DNA of 26,727 nt from Candidatus Gastranaerophilales bacterium (GTDB lineage Bacteria; Cyanobacteriota; Vampirovibrionia; Gastranaerophilales; Gastranaerophilaceae), in contig CAJUKY010000022.1 in the NCBI GenBank assembly GCA_910587055.1, positions 1-26,727 on the forward strand, written 5' to 3'. Of the stretch, positions 23,660 through 26,727 are shown piece after piece; the first letter of the stretch is position 1, and every line of letters begins with the position of its first letter. The notes under the pieces are model-generated. The model had not been told where the DNA came from. It saw only the letters and a list, made by a program, of their open reading frames with translations, and did not search any database. A program made the position numbers and the translations under genes.

Positions 23660-26173
23660 ATGAATAAAATTATACAAAGAATGACCTTAAAATCCGCATT
23701 TTCATTAGTTGAAATGCTTCTTGCTCTTCTTGTGGCATCTTTGCTTATGGCAGCACTTGCTCCCGTAATGACCCGCCGCATGACGGATAATGTAACTATT
23801 TCAGGCACTGGTGGTGCATTTATTCCAAAGGTATACTGTGCATATGTAAATAACGGCTCAAGCCCTATTAAAAAAGAAACACCCGAAGAAGGCTGTATTG
23901 TGCCCGATAACACATATAGTGCAAATATTATTATGGCAAGCGGCGGCGGAGGAGGCGGAGGCGCTGCGGAAGCATCAAACGGTATTCTTGATTATACATT
24001 AATGCCTGCATATACCGGAGGAAATGGTGCAAGTACAGCAGGCGGCGGTTCAATTCAGAGCGTTAAATTTTCAAGAGCAAGCCATACAATGTGGATTTAT
24101 CTTGTTGGCGGCGGTTCGGGCGGCGGCGGGGCAAACGGAAGAATAGATTTAGCTCCTAATGAAGATAGCTGTAAAATGCTTGGCTCTGGCGGAATAGATA
24201 CTAACGGTTATTCTGATTATTCCACATATGATGGTAAAGGGTTATGTATTACAAAATTTAATCAGACAGGAAGCGGGTGTATAAGCGGGTATTCTAATAC
24301 CTATAATGATTCGTATGCTCAATATCCTTATACTTATTCGGGCCGTGGAAGAACAATTTGCAGCAAAACTGCCGCGTATGCTATTTGTAATCAGCTTGCA
24401 AATTCGACAGGTCAGAAATGGAGGCTGCCAAAAGAAAGTGATGTTGCGAGTTGGACTATGGAAAATTGGAAAAAAATGGCTTTTTGTGAAACCGATGCAG
24501 GTAAAGTAGGTGCCACTCTTTCTTATAAACTTGCATATTGTCTTGATGCGCCTGTAAGCTTGATGGGAAACGTTTGCTGCGGGCGCGGTCATGGAATATG
24601 GCTTGACCATCAGCCTATGTCGGAGCCATGCTATTATGGATTGGGAGACCTTGGGCATGTCGGTTCAGGGACTCTTCCTACACCGTCTTTTTGCGATGTG
24701 GATTCACGCAGTTACAGCAGCGTGCGTTGTGTTCTTGATGATGCATATGCATATTACACTGGCGGCGGCGGTGCTTCGGGAGCTTTTGTCAAACTTAAAG
24801 TGCCTTCTGCTGTTTTAATAAAAGCGACAGAAAAAGGCGATGCTGTCCTTAAAACTTTTGCAGGAAACGGTGGGAAAGGTGGAAATCCTAAAAATGCGAC
24901 AAGGGGTATTTCAGGAACAAATTCTTATGCTGAAATATCAGACTCAAACGGTAATGTCATCTGGCGTGTTACGGTTCCGGGTGCCCTAAGCGGCGGCGAA
25001 GGAGCACAGGAGCAAAACGCAGGTGCAGGCGGACAAACTGCCGCATTGAATTCTTGCAAATATTTAGATGTCACAAACCCTGAATACTTAACGGAAAAAA
25101 CAATAAACTGTTCGGATTTGCCCGATGCAGTTTTTAGCATAGGAGAAAACGGCGGAAACGGTAATACCGGAATATCTTATGCATCTGCAGGGCACGGAGC
25201 TCGGCCCGCATGGGGAGACGGTGCATTGCAGGGTTCAAGAATTTATCCGCCTGACGGGACAAGCACATCTTCAATAAACGGTACTGATGCTGTAACAGCA
25301 GGCGGCGGAGGTTCCGGCGGAAACTGCAACTATGCTAAAGGCGGTACTTTAACCTGCGGAAAAGGCGGAGATGGCGCTGGAGGAAGAATATACGCTACTC
25401 ACAGATTAAGCTTTCAAGGCGCAGGAGGAGGCGGAGGCGCTGCGGGAACAGTTGCTCATATTAAGGGTGTTCAGGTCCGCCCCGGTGATTTCTTTAAAAT
25501 TCAAGCCGGAAATGGCGGAAACGGTGGCAGTATAGGGGCTAAAGGTTTAGATGGCGGAAATTCATATGTTGAATTAACAAGGAACGAAACAAAAATTGTA
25601 CGATATGAGATACTGGGCGGCGGAGGCGGTAATCCTGCAATAAAGGGTGACCCTGATACAAATACTCAGCCTGTTGCAGGTATTGCAGGGGATGGAAGCA
25701 AACTTGCAAACGGTACAAATATTCCGAATAATGAATATTTTCCAAAAAAAGCGAATGACACAAAAGGAAGCGACGGTATTGTAAGCGCTGATTATATTTC
25801 GGCATATGGCGGAAACGGAGGAATTAATCCCATCATCTCTCCTCTTGCACAAACTGACGGTGTTATGAACGGGAAACCCTGCGGTGGTTTAAATACAAAT
25901 GAAATCAAAATTGATGAAAATACAAAATGGGAATGTGCTTTAGATTCCATTTCCCCTTTAAATCTTACCCGTGCATTGAATGATATTTCAATTTCAGACA
26001 GTTTGATAAGCAACATTATACAAAACTATGCCGCAGGTGCTACCGGCGGCGGAGGCGGAGGCTGGAAAAACGGAAATATTCCCGAAGCATCAGGAGGTGC
26101 AAAAGGTATGGGCGGTTATGTCATTATATATTTTGGCGACTGGCCGCAAAATCAAACCGTTCCCGCACCATAA
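23660..26173 (+). CDS. Glycine-rich prepilin-like surface protein with C-type-lectin-like insert, module 2 (837 aa)
   Basis: Starts at 23660, seven to eight nt after GAGG. A 13-residue leader ends in KSA, followed by FSLVEMLLALLVASLLMAAL with Glu at +5 (E18) and then APVMTRRM: a PilD-type processing site and membrane/assembly helix. From about residue 95 the protein is glycine-rich (GGGGGGG, VGGGSGGGG, AGNGGNGG). Between about 196 and 357 lies a different, cysteine-rich domain (11 Cys) with AICNQLANSTGQKWRLPKES and a closing SYSSVRCV. WRLP and VRCV are hallmarks of FISUMP/DUF1566-type C-type-lectin-like folds (family knowledge). A second glycine-rich half follows, to the C-terminus. It is divergent from RHH regulator A and has its own terminator. 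Adhesion or sugar/protein binding at the surface is inferred. At 837 residues it is far longer than a normal pilin. Confidence 0.88.
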   Translation: MNKIIQRMTLKSAFSLVEMLLALLVASLLMAALAPVMTRRMTDNVTISGTGGAFIPKVYCAYVNNGSSPIKKETPEEGCIVPDNTYSANIIMASGGGGGGGAAEASNGILDYTLMPAYTGGNGASTAGGGSIQSVKFSRASHTMWIYLVGGGSGGGGANGRIDLAPNEDSCKMLGSGGIDTNGYSDYSTYDGKGLCITKFNQTGSGCISGYSNTYNDSYAQYPYTYSGRGRTICSKTAAYAICNQLANSTGQKWRLPKESDVASWTMENWKKMAFCETDAGKVGATLSYKLAYCLDAPVSLMGNVCCGRGHGIWLDHQPMSEPCYYGLGDLGHVGSGTLPTPSFCDVDSRSYSSVRCVLDDAYAYYTGGGGASGAFVKLKVPSAVLIKATEKGDAVLKTFAGNGGKGGNPKNATRGISGTNSYAEISDSNGNVIWRVTVPGALSGGEGAQEQNAGAGGQTAALNSCKYLDVTNPEYLTEKTINCSDLPDAVFSIGENGGNGNTGISYASAGHGARPAWGDGALQGSRIYPPDGTSTSSINGTDAVTAGGGGSGGNCNYAKGGTLTCGKGGDGAGGRIYATHRLSFQGAGGGGGAAGTVAHIKGVQVRPGDFFKIQAGNGGNGGSIGAKGLDGGNSYVELTRNETKIVRYEILGGGGGNPAIKGDPDTNTQPVAGIAGDGSKLANGTNIPNNEYFPKKANDTKGSDGIVSADYISAYGGNGGINPIISPLAQTDGVMNGKPCGGLNTNEIKIDENTKWECALDSISPLNLTRALNDISISDSLISNIIQNYAAGATGGGGGGWKNGNIPEASGGAKGMGGYVIIYFGDWPQNQTVPAP

Positions 26174-26198
26174 ATTTTAGATGAACAACTTTTCAATC

Positions 26199-26230
26199 GG
26201 CGCGTTTTGTAACCTTACGCGCCTTTTTTT
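26199..26230 (+). terminator. Intrinsic terminator of pilin module 2
   Basis: GGCGCGT (26199-26205) pairs with ACGCGCC (26217-26223) around an 11-nt loop, followed by seven T. It lies 26 nt after the stop of the 837-residue gene. Confidence 0.9.
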
Positions 26231-26293
26231 ATTATATATAGCTTTCAGCCTGTAAAAATGTTATAATCAAACCGAAAAGAAAGGAATTAAGAT

Positions 26294-26458
26294 TTAGCGC
26301 TTAAAATTTTTAAGCGCATATTCAATGCATTGAACAATAAGTTCATTTCGGCTTATATCTGTTTCTATTGAAAGTTCATCTACTGTTTTTAGCATAGAAA
26401 CATCAAGCCTTATGCTTATTACGGTTTTTTCCTGTTTTACGGGTTTAAATTCGTTCAT
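26294..26458 (-). CDS. Ribbon-helix-helix regulator B (54 aa)
   Basis: 54 residues from the ATG at 26458. A TTG at 26476 would add six residues, but it lies upstream of a near-perfect Shine-Dalgarno (AGGAGGTG, 5 nt before the ATG), so the ATG is the start. The N-terminus is polar; the DNA-binding strand is TVISIRLDVSMLKTVDEL and the two helices continue through SRNELIVQCIEYALKNFKR, the classic Arc/CopG form. It has exactly the same length as regulator A and shares its C-terminal helix (N.L..QC.EYALK), while the strand residues that would read DNA differ, suggesting a different operator. It is divergent from pilin module 3, with a candidate operator overlapping that gene's -35 box. Confidence 0.87.
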   Translation of the reverse strand: MNEFKPVKQEKTVISIRLDVSMLKTVDELSIETDISRNELIVQCIEYALKNFKR

Positions 26459-26463
26459 TTTTG

Positions 26464-26471
26464 CACCTCCT
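26464..26471 (-). promoter_or_regulatory. Ribosome binding site deciding the start of RHH regulator B
   Basis: AGGAGGTG on the minus strand, 5 nt before the ATG at 26458. It lies within the coding extension that a TTG start would give, so it argues for the shorter protein. Confidence 0.8.
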
Positions 26472-26516
26472 ATCAATTGTATTTAAGTTTGGGTGCATAA
26501 TATATATTTAAAAAAA

Positions 26517-26533
26517 GAATACAAATAGTATTC
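26517..26533. promoter_or_regulatory. Candidate operator overlapping the -35 of pilin module 3
   Basis: Perfect inverted repeat GAATAC-AAATA-GTATTC. Its right arm covers the first half of the -35 hexamer at 26531-26536, so a bound protein would block polymerase. The divergent RHH regulator B is the obvious candidate to bind it. Confidence 0.5.
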
Positions 26534-26559
26534 ACTTTTTAACTACAATATGGTATGAT
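26531..26559 (+). promoter_or_regulatory. Promoter of pilin module 3
   Basis: TTCACT (26531-26536), exactly 17 bp, TATGAT (26554-26559). The start would fall near 26566, giving a leader of about 25 nt with GAGG before the ATG at 26591. Confidence 0.65.
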
Positions 26560-26590
26560 TTTTTCAAAATAGATATAAAAGAGGTAAATT

Positions 26591-26727
26591 ATGAACAAAA
26601 TCATGCAGAAAATAAATTTCAACCCCGCTTTTTCCCTCATAGAAATGCTCACCGCCCTCCTTGTAGCCTCGCTGCTTCTTGCAGCCCTTGCTCCCGTTAT
26701 GACAAGAAAACTCGGAGAAAATATTAA
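26591..26727 (+). CDS. Prepilin-like protein, module 3 (partial, cut by window end)
   Basis: 45 codons are visible from the ATG at 26591. The leader ends in NPA, followed by FSLIEMLTALLVASLLLAAL with Glu at +5, then APVMTRKLGENI. This is the same processing site, helix and post-helix motif as modules 1 and 2. The 22 bases around its ribosome binding site and start (26574-26595) are identical to those of module 2 (23643-23664). The synonymous codons of the helix are richer in C than in the other two modules, so the copies are not recent duplicates in the coding part. A glycine-rich body is expected beyond the window but is not seen. Confidence 0.85.
   Translation, partial: MNKIMQKINFNPAFSLIEMLTALLVASLLLAALAPVMTRKLGENI

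Noticed and set aside
25539..26016. Minus-strand open frames (25539-25805, 25574-25852, 25792-26016)
   Set aside because: They are shadows of the glycine-rich gene at 23660-26173, with low-complexity translations and no start signals.
23939..26120. Many short GGCGGA/GGCGGC direct repeats that could suggest a tandem repeat array or CRISPR
   Set aside because: They are irregularly spaced and explained by glycine codons in the coding frame; no conserved repeat-spacer unit exists. No CRISPR array was seen anywhere in the window.

Overview
This window looks like chromosome from a low-GC, pilus-bearing bacterium. The best guess is the non-photosynthetic cyanobacterial sister group (Melainabacteria / Gastranaerophilales type). 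This is an inference from the AT-rich base composition, a cyanobacterial-style group 3 sigma factor beside a prepilin peptidase, and several large glycine-rich proteins with type IV prepilin N-termini. No rRNA or tRNA gene is present to confirm it.

Layout. 1-1.4 kb: a large glycine-rich prepilin-like gene on the minus strand, running off the left edge, divergent from a small XRE-type regulator. 1.9-4.5 kb: an AbrB-like small protein and a stand-alone fusA with its terminator. 4.5-6.9 kb (minus): a sigma-70-family alternative sigma factor whose stop overlaps the start of pilD, then an unknown 132-residue protein. 7.1-8.9 kb: a second XRE regulator and metG. 9-11.1 kb: a membrane protein fused to a spermidine-synthase-like domain. 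11.2-14.2 kb (minus): an operon of an acidic amino acid/dicarboxylate symporter, rlmH and a pyrimidine-nucleoside phosphorylase. 14.4-18.6 kb (plus): two TPR proteins and a GAF-GGDEF diguanylate cyclase. 18.6-20.5 kb (minus): a CheR-like methyltransferase and cysK. 20.6-21.4 kb: a protein with a candidate Cys-His-Asp transglutaminase/deamidase-type triad. 21.6-23.3 kb: a glycogen-phosphorylase-family protein that lacks the PLP lysine. 23.3-26.7 kb: two more glycine-rich prepilin-like genes, each divergent from a 54-residue ribbon-helix-helix (RHH) regulator; the second pilin runs off the right edge.

The main theme is surface structures. Three prepilin-like paralogues share a nearly identical processing and membrane segment followed by very different glycine-rich bodies, one of which contains a C-type-lectin-like insert. 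Each is transcribed away from a small DNA-binding protein, and each shared intergenic region contains its own, different, perfect inverted repeat. PilD, needed to process such proteins, is translationally linked to a sigma factor in the same window, and a diguanylate cyclase and a CheR-like methyltransferase lie nearby. I read this as a family of individually controlled pilus or pseudopilus adhesin modules; this is a hypothesis. The remaining genes are mostly housekeeping. Good promoters and terminators are visible at several boundaries, and metG appears to be transcribed as a leaderless mRNA.
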